From: Trichosporon coremiiforme
Lineage: Eukaryota; Basidiomycota; Tremellomycetes; Trichosporonales; Trichosporonaceae
NCBI GenBank assembly: GCA_039545355.1
Contig: BCJJ01000003.1
Coordinates: forward strand, 434,001 to 498,000
DNA: 64,000 bases
Direction: 5' to 3'
The translations under genes were made by a program, and so were the position numbers. This document shows, in pieces, positions 35,373 to 46,849 of the stretch; within the stretch, counting starts at the first letter, position 1, and the number at the start of each line of letters is the position of its first letter. Below the pieces are notes generated by a model. That model was not told the DNA's origin. It made no database searches and saw only the letters and a list, made by a program, of their open reading frames with translations.

Positions 35373-36111
35373 TTACGTGTGATGAACACGCGCCGGTTCG
35401 GGAAACACGGTCCTCAACTTCAACCCGTCCGCAGCAAGGTAGGGCGTCGTCGGCGTCGGCCATGGTGTCTGCGGCAAAGATTCTCTCTCCCACTGATCCG
35501 GCGGTTCGGGACAGTCAAACGTCACATTCAGGTTGCGGCGCGGGCGGCGGAGTTTCCCGTTCGCCGGAGGATCGGATTTGTCGTTATTGTTCCTCTCCCC
35601 TGCCAGCCCTGCTGTCTCGTCTGCGCAGAGCTCTCCGACAGCGCCGAGATCGGCGTCACGTCCGCCCGCCGTCTTCTCAACACGCATCCACCCCTCACCC
35701 AGACATTTCTCACTTTGTAAGCTCTGCGCACGTGCGCGTGTCGGCGTACTCGGAGGAGGGAGTTCGGGCGGCACGGCGCTCTTGCTCCGCACGTGCCGAC
35801 GATGGGGCAGACGGACGCTAGCCGTATGTGCGATCTTGAGCGCCGAGCGACGGAAGATGTCCTTCTTCATCTCCGGCTTGTCAAGCTTGTCCTCCTCCGG
35901 GGCTGGTGTCAGCTTGAGAAATCCCAGCTAGCTCACTCTTCGCGCCCTGCACGGGTTTTGGCTCAGCCTCCGTAGTCGGGCACGGTAAGGGGGGTGGCAC
36001 GGAGGTAGCGGGTGGCGCAGCATCCGAGAACGTCGACCTCCGCCTCAGAGCCCAAATCGGCGGTCCCGCGCCGGGGGTCGGGGTGCGGGCGGTCAGTGCC
36101 GGCGAAACCAT
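35373..36111 (-). CDS. Hypothetical protein, 234 residues
   Basis: Exons 36111-35937 and 35902-35373 with a 34-nt intron (GTGAGC donor, CTGACACCAG end). The N-terminal 60 residues are Pro/Ala-rich. The segment GAKTPEEDKLDKPEMKKDIF across the junction is charged and probably helical, and a later NLNVTFDCPEPPDQWERES may be a short fold. The rest is disordered. I recognise no family. The frame continuity across the intron is the main support for coding. Part of the second exon (35600-35720) could hide another small intron. Confidence 0.55.
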
Positions 36112-36831
36112 AGTCGGTGGCGAGTGGCAAATATTGACTAGACACCATCTGACATGGCGAGGAGTCGTTTTATGATTTCAGAAGGGGTCGCGGGGCTCGA
36201 AGGGGAGTTGTGACGCGGCCAAGGACCGTGCACGGCCCACAGCCACCACTGCTAGGGGACGCGGACGAAGGCCCAGATGCACAGCGAGGCACAGAAGCAT
36301 GTGCCATTGTGCAAACGTGCGAGCTCAGAGTGCGACAGAAACGGCAAGTATGCGCTGTGCATCGAACCGATGAATCGATATGCACTCCACTCGGCGCTGT
36401 GCCCTGCGCACTGCGGAGTGGGCCTGTGGTGATGTGCCACAGAGCCGCGGCGCATCATCGGATCTGTCTGCGGCTTCGTAGCTGCGCCCGAAGCGCAGAG
36501 ATCTGGCGTTTCATGAGTTATAGGCGCTGATACGATCGATGCATTATCTGTGTTAGTGTAAGATAAGCAAGTGGCAAAGTGGCGGGCGTGAGTGGGCAGA
36601 GATTGCGCACGGCTGAAAGGGAAGCGCCTTCGCTGGTGCCTGTTCCTCGACGACGTGAATTTTGGGTCAGCCATCTGAATCTGTTCTCATCTCGAAACCG
36701 GGCTTGGACCCGCCGGGCGACTTTCAATACCGATAAGAGCCCTATATCGTCCATATCGTTTACTCCGTTCACAATTCCGTTCGGGTACGGGGCACTCTTC
36801 TCTCAGAGGCTCAGAGGCTTCACCAGTGTCC
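36112..36831. promoter_or_regulatory. Upstream region of the 36111 gene and 3' flank of the UBA-like gene
   Basis: 720 bp without a supported gene. ORFs on both strands lack splice support. No repeat of note. Confidence 0.4.
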
Positions 36832-37327
36832 CTAGCGGCGCGGCGACAGCCTCTCGTTCCAGATGCGCTGGACTGACTGTCAGCTCGCACATCGGTCACC
36901 AAACAGCTCACAGGCGTCGTCGGGGTCGCCGTACGCAACGATGTAGTGACGGATAGCAGTCGCCTCGGTGCACTTAGTCTCGATGACCAGGGTGCGGACG
37001 TTCTCCCAGTCTGTGCGTCAGCGTCAGCGGGAGCCAGCGAGCGAAGCGAGTTGGCTGGGAGCGTGTGTCAGTGCTGCCGCTCCACTGTCCACGTGCTGCT
37101 CAATGGCGAGAATGCTAGCCCGTGCTGCATCGGGACAGAGGTGCCAGACAGCCAGCCGAGAGTGCAAAGTCACCTCAGGGCACCAGTGAACGCCGGTCGC
37201 CAAAAGTCAAGAGGCGGCAGGGAAGTGATCGACGGTGATCGACAAGTCAAGTTGGACGGTACTCACCGTCAACGTCCATACGAACACCCTGGCGACGGGG
37301 AGGAGCGGGCTTGGTGCTAGTGGCCAT
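36832..37327 (-). CDS. Small UBA-like protein F, 66 residues
   Basis: Three exons; the middle exon is 37010-36912, exactly 99 nt. The protein starts MATSTKPAPPRRQGVRMDVD. The 33-residue module begins DWENVRTLVIETKCTEATAI and ends in DPDDA, followed by FQRIWNERLSPRR. Both introns are phase 1, the first splitting the module's Asp codon (G|AC), the second splitting the Phe codon after the module (T|TC). This is the same structure as the five genes at 52-57 kb. The pattern of hydrophobic positions and the ETKC turn suggest a UBA-like three-helix fold. The gene is too split to show as one ORF. Its first intron contains a GCGAGCGAAGCGAG hairpin. Confidence 0.78.
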
Positions 37328-38227
37328 CGTCGTTGTTGTGGCCGTAGTGGTGGATAAGGTCGAGTTTTAGATGAATGAGGGGTGACGGGGAGAGGTAAGC
37401 GGTGATGGGTGACGGACAGAGGGAGACTGGCGACTCTGACAGCCTTTATACGGAACGGACACGACCGGAGACGTCGTGCTGGAGTCTCCGAGCGGGGAGC
37501 GAGGGGTGCGAAGGTACAGCTTCTGCCGCAAGCAACTTGGCTTGGAGTGCTGCCTCCTGCGGAAAGACAGGTCCAGATGAGTCAAAGCGAGGGAGGTGTG
37601 TGTCATGGCTGGCCAGACGGGGTGAGTGGCGAGGGCTCAGATTCCAACCGTGGTTAGCGGACGGTATGGTGTGTGTCCACCAGCGCTTTCTTTATGGAGA
37701 GCCCCTCTCAGCCAGCAAAAGCGCTCTCCCGGAGATCAAGACGCATTGCAGTCACATTCCCAGCCCTCTTCTATCCCTGGCACACCCTCGGCACCCTCGC
37801 GCTTCAGTAACTTCCCTTGTGTACCCCTCCCCTCCTGGCCACCACACCCTCTCTCCTCACGGCTCAGTTCCGAGTCGGTGTTGCCTGCGCTCTTCGCACT
37901 CTCGCTCTAGTCAGAGGTCAGCGGCTGCACGGCTCCGTCGGGCGCCGCCAGAATCCGAAGAATCTCCAGCGGCGCTGAAGAGCCCGTCCCCATCGGCGCG
38001 CTTGCTCCCGGATAATGTGGTCGCCTGTTCGCCAGCGGTCGTTCACACTCCCCATGTGTCTGCCTGTGCACTCGTCCCTCTACACTCTTGCCTTCACACA
38101 CATTCCACTTCACTCTTCCCGCATCATTCATATCTCTTCACTCCCCTCAGTCATCTGTGCACCTTTCATCCCTTAATCTACCCTTTCCACTTCTCCAGCT
38201 CAGTGCCACAGCGCTTCGCCTGTTACG
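37328..38227. promoter_or_regulatory. Divergent promoter region between UBA-like gene F and the intronless ORF
   Basis: 900 bp. The part before 38228 is pyrimidine-rich with many CA and TC runs (38040-38200), as in 5' leaders here. Open frames on the plus strand up to 38253 have no support as protein. Confidence 0.45.
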
Positions 38228-39766
38228 ATGCCGATTTGGTCGTTCCACAATAACAGTCTACCCGACAAGCGAAAGGCAGTCGGGGCCGAAAGGGCCAATC
38301 TCAAGGCGCCAGCCAGCAAGGACGCCGTGGGCGACGCCAACAGCGGCGCCGACAGCACTAGCAAGGACGCCAGCAGCGACTCTGGTGTCGATGTTGATGC
38401 CGCCACCCTCACGGCCAGCGCTTCCAGCGACGCAGCCAGCAACGCCTCGTCCATCACCAACAGTGACAGCGACACCACACGGGCCGAGTCCGCCGCCGCT
38501 GACCCCGCCGTCGCCACTGACGCGGAGGCGTTAGAAGTTTCGGAGGGCGCCAAGGTCGACCAGGAGTCGTCCAACAGCAGCGTCAAGATCGTCATCGTCA
38601 AGGGAGGTTGGAGGGGCAATCCCATGCGTCGCCAGCCTTCTCTCAAGACCGCCCCGAACGCCTCAGCGAAGAACCCCAAGGATGTCTCCACGAAGGTTCC
38701 CAAGAACGCCTCTGAGCCCTCCAAGACCACAACCAAGGAGGACACCAAGGACACCACCGCTGCCGCCCCCGCCACTGGCATCAATGCCGTCCTTGCCAGT
38801 GACGAGGAGAAGCCCCCCACTCACGGCCGCATGGAGCAAGTCTCCAGCCCAGTGAAGGACAGGGACGCGCTGTGTATCGGGATCGAGATCTATGTGCGGC
38901 CCGTGGATCTGTCCCTGGAGACTATTGCCGAGGACGACGGGGACGACGAAGATGAGGAAGTGGGCAGGCCGCCTTCCCTTTATCCGAGGTCGGCCACTTC
39001 AGGTCAGACTACGCCGGCTGAGCCTGACGAGGGCGAGGATGGCGACGGAGATGAAGACGGCTACGACAGCGACGCCAGCAATACGACGGTCACCTCGCCC
39101 ACTGCGGCCAACTCTAACCCCGCAGCCAAGACTTCGGCGACGCGTGCAGCGGCCCGAGCGGAGACCGGCAAGCCAGCCGTCGAAAGCGAGTGGACGCTCG
39201 TCCTGAACGAAGTGCTGAACCTGTACCTGCCCGCGTCCTGTCCCCCAGACGTGCACGAGGTTTCGTGCTCAACCCCCGAGACGCGGAACACGCTTGTGTA
39301 TACTGTCAGGCTCGAGGGCGGGGACAAGCTCGAGGTCAGGGCAAGGCTGGACTTGCGCTCGATCTGGCCCTCTGGCTCCTCTGCCCCCGCCTCCGGTTCG
39401 TCCGCCTCTTCCGACACTAATGGTACCGATGGCGAGAGCAAGGGAACTAACAAGGATAAGAAGTGCAACGGCAAAGTCGATCGCAAGGGCAATAACAGCG
39501 CCGACTGGAGGATTACAGGCGCCATCAGGCGCCAGGGCATGGCCGCAAACGTCTTCGCCCGGTTCCGTGTCTTTGGCAACGCCCGGATGGAGGTCGCCGG
39601 TGCAGAGGACTTCATCCAGTGTGTCTGTGTGCTCGACGGGAGCACGCACGACGGCGAAGGGTCCGGGGTCGTCTCGGTCCGCGTTCTGCCTGCACAGGTT
39701 ACCGAGAAGAGAAGAGATAAGGAGGGGGAAAAGGGAGTAGGAGAGCACTCACACGCATGCACGTAG
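38228..39766 (+). CDS. Hypothetical intronless protein, 512 residues
   Basis: One uninterrupted reading frame, unusual for this intron-dense genome. It starts MPIWSFHNNSLPDKRKAVGA. Residues 20-200 are Ser/Ala/Asp/Thr-rich and disordered. Two more ordered parts follow: DALCIGIEIYVRPVDLSLET near residue 220, and a C-terminal part with EWTLVLNEVLNLYLPASCPP, then TRNTLVYTVRLEGGDKLEVR and MAANVFARFRVFGNARMEVA. These look beta-rich. Acidic Asp/Glu clusters sit between them. I do not recognise a family. Opposite-strand frames in the same place are shorter and lack any ordered segment, so the plus strand is preferred. Confidence 0.6.
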   Translation: MPIWSFHNNSLPDKRKAVGAERANLKAPASKDAVGDANSGADSTSKDASSDSGVDVDAATLTASASSDAASNASSITNSDSDTTRAESAAADPAVATDAEALEVSEGAKVDQESSNSSVKIVIVKGGWRGNPMRRQPSLKTAPNASAKNPKDVSTKVPKNASEPSKTTTKEDTKDTTAAAPATGINAVLASDEEKPPTHGRMEQVSSPVKDRDALCIGIEIYVRPVDLSLETIAEDDGDDEDEEVGRPPSLYPRSATSGQTTPAEPDEGEDGDGDEDGYDSDASNTTVTSPTAANSNPAAKTSATRAAARAETGKPAVESEWTLVLNEVLNLYLPASCPPDVHEVSCSTPETRNTLVYTVRLEGGDKLEVRARLDLRSIWPSGSSAPASGSSASSDTNGTDGESKGTNKDKKCNGKVDRKGNNSADWRITGAIRRQGMAANVFARFRVFGNARMEVAGAEDFIQCVCVLDGSTHDGEGSGVVSVRVLPAQVTEKRRDKEGEKGVGEHSHACT

Positions 39767-40573
39767 TCGAGAGGGCCAGAAGTAGAGCTCGAAGAAAGGC
39801 GAAGGTGTGGGAAGATGTTACTGTTGTTTGCGGAGAGAAGGAAAGGAAGGTCGATCGCGACGGGGAAGGCGATCGCACCGCCTGCCGCGGATCGAGAATC
39901 GGATAGCCTTACCGATCCTGCCGCACCGTCACCCGTCTAGCACCTAACCCCAGACAGCCAGGGGCAAAGCGTTGCGCCCCCGTAATCCCCTAGCGCGACG
40001 CTACACTTCCTGCTGATGAGACTGAATGCCCGCGGAGGACGGTGTAGCGCGTGTAGCTGCAGCCTTGCACGACAGATGGGGATATGAGGAAACCGTCCAA
40101 GATCCTGGCCCTGGGCCACTAGGAGTCACCCTCATTGCATCTTGCTAGTCATTGTCAGTACGTCAGTCCCTGCTCGGGGTCGATAACTGCAGAGTTGTAG
40201 TAGTGTTCGTGACATTCCTGCTGCATGCCGCTGCATGCCCTCCCACCGCGCATCTACAGTCTAGATCGCCTGATGTCAGCTAGGCGGACAGCAGCACCGA
40301 AGCTTACGCACACTGCACATGTCTACATCGACAATGATGGCTGCCTGTCGTTAGTTTACGCATAGACGCCGCGTAACGCACCCCAGTCCTCGAGTCTCGC
40401 GAGCCGCTGAGACAACAACATGGGCGGCTTGAGCGACAGGACGGCGCCTGTTGTCAGTTGCTTACGCTGACATCCTAACTAACAGTTCCGGCTGGTCTGT
40501 CGTCAGCTCCTGTTCTGCCCTCTAGCTGCACACCCACCCCGTCTCCAACTTCTTCCTCGTGCACACAAGCCAT
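39767..40573. other. Intergenic, with a spliced-looking tail downstream of SDS22
   Basis: 39767-40250 shows nothing recognisable. Between 40270 and 40533 the minus strand has four well-formed introns: 40533-40497, 40483-40448, 40381-40345 and 40307-40270 (37, 36, 37 and 38 nt). They have GT donors and CTGAC/CTAAC branch sites, and separate exons of 13, 66 and 37 nt. They lie beyond the SDS22 stop and could be 3'-UTR introns or a small gene of unknown product starting with the ATG that directly follows that stop. Confidence 0.5.
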
Positions 40574-42090
40574 CTAGGCGCGCTTGACAAACCTGTTTCG
40601 TCAGTTAGCAGACCAGAGTGCTTAACTCACGTAGCGTCAATCTGCTGGACCTGCGGGAGCGCGAGCATGATTTTCCGCCTGTATCCGGCCATGTCATTAC
40701 GCTGACACGGGTTGCCCTCGAGGTACACTGTCTCGAGGTTGGGGAGACCGCCGAGTTCCTCGTGCAGGTTGGCGAGAGACTCGATCTTGTTGTATGAGGC
40801 CCAGAATTCCTCGAGATCCTTCAGGTGCGACACGTTCTCGATGGCCGTGATCTCGTTGTTCCCGATGTCGAGGGTGCGGAGCTTGGTCTGCGCGTTAGCT
40901 GGCCGGAGTTTTGCGAAGCTGTTGCAGTGGAGCGGGGGAAGGCAACGACAGGAAGCGAGCTCGGAAAGAAAAGAAGCAGAGCCTAAACACGACGAAAGGT
41001 GCCCAGGTTTAGGGGAAGAGAACAAGAGGAGTCCCGTAGAAGGCATGGAAGCGATAGAAGCAGTGGAGGGAGGATCGAGGACTCACGTTGTTCTCCAATC
41101 CTTCGATCTTGGCCAGACCGTTGTGCGAAAGGTACAGCTCCTCGAGATTCTTGAGCGCGTCCAGTCCCTCCATCTTCGTGATGCGGTTAGACTGGATCGA
41201 GAGGATCTTGAGGTTCGCGAATGCGTTGAGGTTCTGGGTTGTCAGCTACCATTCGCACAAAGTTGCAGCAGCTATCCCAAAGGCTCCTCTGGGGGTGGGG
41301 AGGCTCATCGGTGGGAGCCTGACTGGGGGCTCGCCAACTCACCTCCAAACGCCTGATCTTGTTCTTGCCCAACCACAGCTCATCGAGCAGCGTGAGCATC
41401 TCAATGTTCTCAATGACACGGATTCGGTTCCCACCGAGCTCTAGAGACGTGATCGTGTCCTTGCACCAGTCCAGGGCACCTGGCTCGATCGCCTTGATCT
41501 TGTTCTGGATCAGGTACAGAACCTTGACCTTTGTGAGGCTCGGGAGGTTGGGGATGCGCCGGATGTTGTTGAAGGAGAAATCGAGTGAGCTGGGGTTAGC
41601 TTCAGTTCCGCGGAAGATGCAGCTAGGTCGGACGGTGAAAGGTAGGAGGGAGGCGGAAAAGGAATGAAGTCGAGGAGAAAGTCAGATAAGAGGACAGTAC
41701 TCACGTCATGCTCGGCATACCCTTCACCTCCTCGTCCTCGACCACCGGCCCGAGCCTGTTATCGTAGAGATCCAGCTCGTCGAGCTTGCCCAGCTTGAGA
41801 CACTCCTTCGGCAGTGGGCTCGACAGTTCGTTCTGTCTGAGACACAGTCGACTGAGTTCCGTAAACCTCGGCAAGTCAAGGGGCGGGAGACTCTCATTCT
41901 TCAAGCGCAAGTGCTGGAGATGCAGTTCCTTCGTGTCGTCGGGAGAGTGGGCGAGGAAGTTGCCGGTCGGCGCCTGCTCGCCAGAGGGCGCGTCCTCGGG
42001 CTCTGACTCCGAGTCGGACAGAGCGTGCACGGGCTCAGTCAGGATTTGCGGCGGGCCGACGCGCGCCGTCTTCTTCTCTTCTTGGGTCAT
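40574..42090 (-). CDS. SDS22: Leucine-rich repeat protein SDS22, regulatory subunit of protein phosphatase 1
   Basis: Five or six exons encode an LRR protein. It begins MTQEEKKTARVGPPQILTEP with an acidic patch, then about eleven 22-residue repeats of SDS22 type, for example LDFSFNNIRRIPNLPSLTKV, LYLIQNKIKAIEPGALDW, LELGGNRIRVIENIEMLTL, LSIQSNRITKMEGLDALKN and LDIGNNEITAIENVSHLKDL. The LRR cap has EGNPCQRNDMAGYRRKIMLA, and the end reads QQIDATFVKRA through a last short exon. SDS22 binds PP1 (Glc7) and controls its biogenesis and nuclear roles in mitosis. The final splice (AC|G) restores the conserved DATFV ending. The stop TAG is followed directly by ATG. Confidence 0.94.
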
Positions 42091-42448
42091 TGTGTCGAGT
42101 TCGATTGGAGTGATGTGCAGGAAGAGAGAACAGCGTTACGGGTGGACCATGAGGAGCGACCGGCAGGAGCGCAGGAACGTGGGGGCGATGACGAACTCGT
42201 GCCTGAATTCTCTCGGTGGCGACTGAGCTGCCTCCACTGTACGATGCACGCTCACCCTCCGTCAACTCTCGCACCCGTGGGTCGTACAATGTATGCATGG
42301 TCTACAGTTCTACTATCAGATACGGGGTGACGCTGGCTTACGCAACGGCGTGATCGTTGTCATGCAGTCGCTCATTGCCCTTGCTAAATTGCTCTACTCG
42401 CGTGACCCTCGCGGCGGCCGGCCCGCTGGCACGCTCCGCTCGGCATGC
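42091..42448. promoter_or_regulatory. Promoter region of SDS22
   Basis: 358 bp between the thymidylate synthase stop and the SDS22 start. No specific site recognised. Confidence 0.4.
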
Positions 42449-43569
<1,121 letters not shown>

Positions 43570-44122
43570 TCTGATTCCTGTTTAGTCTGAGAAATCGAGG
43601 AGAGATAAAGAGGCAAGAAGGACTGAGAAGGGAGGAGGAGATGTAGTAGGGGCAGAAGGCGAAGGTGAATCAACTGTCTGTTGTAGAGGCAGCAAGGCGC
43701 TCGGCGGACTGATTTTGGACGCGTTCGAAGGACGCGTCCGTCACGTGATTCGCAATGTTGACATCGCGCGTCATGGACTGAAGGAACATATTTAGGGGAT
43801 CATACATTAACNGTACAAAAAGGTTTAACAATGGGAGTAGCTTTGTCTGCTGTCTGCCGCTCCGAGTTGCAAGTTCATCAAGATACATGCGCTTGTACTT
43901 TGAGGTCTGATCATGGCCTGCATGGGTACCATATAGTCCGATCTGTCGACTTGGCGGCTGCTGTGCCAGACGGCGGGACTACAGAGTCATGCTGGCCCTG
44001 TCAGTCATCCGTTTGCTCGCTCGGTCGCACGGCTCCCACTCCGCTCATTCCACTCCACGTACACTCCGCTCGCTTCGCTTGCTCGTGTGCGTGTCGATTA
44101 CAGATGCATGCCTACGTTCTAT
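43570..44122. other. Intergenic: thymidylate synthase promoter and CCT8 3' flank
   Basis: 553 bp including one ambiguous base (n) at 43812. A further copy of the CGCTCGCTTCGCTTGCTCG-type sequence occurs near 44067-44085. No gene supported. Confidence 0.45.
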
Positions 44123-46097
44123 CTAGTCCTCGTCCCAGTGGCCCTGCTGCTTGGGCGGGGCAATGCCAGCCTGCTTCGCGACAATGATGGAGTCGACGCG
44201 GAGCACCGAGATAGCAGCCTCAGTGGCGAGCTTGATGGCCCAGTCCTTAGCCGCGTACGCGTCAAGGACAGTTCCCCTCGGGTCGTTCGTGTCAGTGACG
44301 CGGCGGATGGCGGGGGGGTTCTCGGCGTCAATGTCGACGCCGGCGTCGACTTCGTCATTGCTGTGCGCGCCGTAGAGGGCGGCAACCACGTCCTCAGCAG
44401 CCAGGCCGGCGTTCTCAGCCAGCGTACGCGGGACGACCTCCATGCTCTCGCCCCAGCGGCGGATCGCGTGCTGTGCCAGACCGGGCGTCTTGGCGCCGTA
44501 GTCCTGCACGCGGCGCGCGAGCTCGATCTCGCTCGCTCCCCCGCCGGGGACCAGACGGCCATCGCGGAGGAGGATGCGGACATTGTTGACGCCATCGTCG
44601 ATCGAGCGCTCGAGGTCATCGAGGTGGTTCGACGTCGCTCCGCGCAGAACGATCGTCGCCGTCCGCGTCTTCTCGCCCTGCTCCTGCCTGAAAACCGTCA
44701 CGCGGTCGCCACCAATCTCAATCGTCTCAAACACGTCGATGAAGCCCGCCTCCTCCGGTGTCGGGGCTCCGAGGCGCGCGAGAGGAGTAGCGCCGAACAC
44801 GCGGCACAGGCGGCGCAGGTCAAACTTGGACAGGCACTTGACGACCGCAATGCCGAAGCGGTTGAAGTAGTGCAGCGCCAGGTCGCCGACGCCCGAACCA
44901 GCGATCACGAGCTTGACTCCCGAATCGGCAATCTCGGAAATGTATCCCTCCAGCTGTCGCTCCTCGCCGCGCGTAAAGTCAAGCAAGTCGTTCGCGTTCT
45001 TCAGCAGCACAGTACCCTTCGTCTCGGTCTGCGAAATGTCCAGGCCACACGTGTACACGGCCACCTTGGCCTTCTTCGCGCTCTTCACCGTGCCCTCGGG
45101 CTCGCGGCCGAACACCATTCCACGCACGACCCGCGACTTGTCCAGGCTGCCTCCCATGATCTTGACGACACGCACAGAGTCGACGTTGAAGTCGCGGGGG
45201 TTCTTGGGCATAACCGTGAGGGCGGCCTCGGCGACGAGGTTCGACAGGAAGCGCTCAGAGCCGGGCTGCTTGGACGCCAGCGACGGCGCAATGGCGGCGG
45301 CGAGCTGGTCAACGGTGGGAAGAGGCTGGTTCGGCATCGTCGACGTAACAAGTTCTGCTGTCAGCTGAGCCCCTGGGTTGTACAGCTACACTCACTCTCG
45401 AGCTCGTCGCGTCCCTTCTCCAGCGCCATCTCGTATCCCTGGATGACCTCGCTCGGGTGCAGTCCCATCGTGAGCAGGTGCTCCGCACGCTTCAGCAGCT
45501 CTCCGGCAAAGATCAGGACAAGGTTGGTGGCGTCTCCCATCTCCGCCTCCTCAGCCTGAGCGGCCATCACGAGCAGCTTGGCGGCGGGGTGCGCAACCTC
45601 GATCTCGCGGATGATCGTCGCGGCATCGTTGGTGACAAAGAGACGGCCCAGGTGGTTGATAATGAGCTTGTTGCGTCCTGTCGTCAGCTATCTGGAGAAT
45701 CGCGATCCTAGTAGCAGCGCCCGTTAACTCACCATTGGGACCAAAGCTCGTGCGCACGATTTCACTGAGCTCGCCGGCAGCCGCGATATTCCGGAGGACC
45801 GACTCCTCGAGTCCGGACAGGTGCTGCACATTAGCTTCAGGTCCGTACGCCCCATAGCTCATGTTCTCTCGTGTCCGCATGATCCAGGATTGGAGGAACT
45901 TGCCTCTGCGCAATCGATCGATCGACGAAGCTGACGCATATGTGCCATGACTTTCCACGCTCAATCGTTCGCAGCTCGGCGCATAGCTTCGGACATGCAG
46001 TTTTCGAGCACTGCGGCGCTGTATCGGACAGAAAACCTACCTTGTACCCCGGCTTGAAGAGGTCGGGTCCCGTCGCCTTGGGAACCTTGAGGGACAT
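44123..46097 (-). CDS. CCT8: T-complex protein 1 subunit theta (CCT8)
   Basis: Five exons encode about 545 residues. The start MSLKVPKATGPDLFKPGYK joins to HLSGLEESVLRNIAAAGELS, the usual CCT-theta N-terminus. Chaperonin signatures follow: RTSFGPNGRNKLIINHLGRL, VTNDAATIIREIEVAHPAAK and EMGDATNLVLIFAGELLK, plus GGDRVTVFRQEQG and the late ATP-site LVPGGGASEIELARR. The end is APPKQQGHWDED. CCT8 is one of eight subunits of the cytosolic chaperonin that folds actin and tubulin. The large plus-strand ORF over the same area is only its shadow. Confidence 0.97.
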
Positions 46098-46849
46098 TTT
46101 GGTGTGTGTGGAGAGTGAGTGTACTTGGTGTCGTCGTTCGTCGACTTTCAGCTGTGTCAGTGTGCGCAGTGACGCGACTGGAACCATCCATGCACGTGGC
46201 GCGGTGCCACATGCTGGGCAGGCGGGGTTAATTGGGTGTCTCCCACGGTTGCGTTTGTTTACAAGTTGAGCCCCGCACTGCTGTGATAAGAAATGGCGTG
46301 TGAATTGTGCAGTTGTCAGGGTACAGGCAGGATGAGGGCCTTGGACGCGTGTGATCTTGACTTCTAGGACGTCACAACGGAGGAGGACGGCCGCAGTCAG
46401 GCACGGGCTAGCCCATAAGCGCAAGCTCAGGCTCAACTGCAGGGCACACGAGGTAAGTAATCAAAACAACAAAACACGCCCCTGGGTCCCTCGTTGTTCC
46501 GTCGGTCGTCAGTCGACTGTCATGAACCCGCCCAACATTACCACCCCCAACAAGTTCCTGTCCTTGTGATCGACAACCGCTCCAGCATTCTGCATCACAA
46601 CAACTTTCACAAACCATCGACAACCATCTCCGACACACAATAACCCATCTCCATCTCCATCTCCATCTCCCTCACTGTCCCGACCCAAGCAGTGCCATTC
46701 CGCCGCCGTTACTCACCCCGACCCCGTCATCGCTCACTGCTGTCTCTGGCTAGGCCGTCCAGTAAACAAGGGGCTTGGCCCATCCCATCGAATCCTAGCG
46801 TCTGCACAAACCACCCCGTGCACCCCTCCGTGCCGCCTCCCGACTAAGC
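46098..46849. promoter_or_regulatory. Divergent promoter region of CCT8 and the myosin gene
   Basis: 752 bp. It contains a hexamer repeat of CCATCT, about four copies (46647-46672), and a CT/CA-rich leader before 46850. The myosin 5' UTR may contain introns. No defined regulatory site seen. Confidence 0.5.

Noticed and set aside
39061..39762. 233-residue minus-strand ORF
   Set aside because: Antisense to the 512-residue ORF; Ser/Leu-rich with no ordered segment or splice support.
40382..40533. Seventh UBA-like gene after SDS22
   Set aside because: The first join also reads G|AC CAG, but the following exon is 13 nt and no module residues follow.
44087..45559. 490-residue plus-strand ORF
   Set aside because: It lies opposite the CCT8 exons, has no family motif and is a GC-rich shadow frame.
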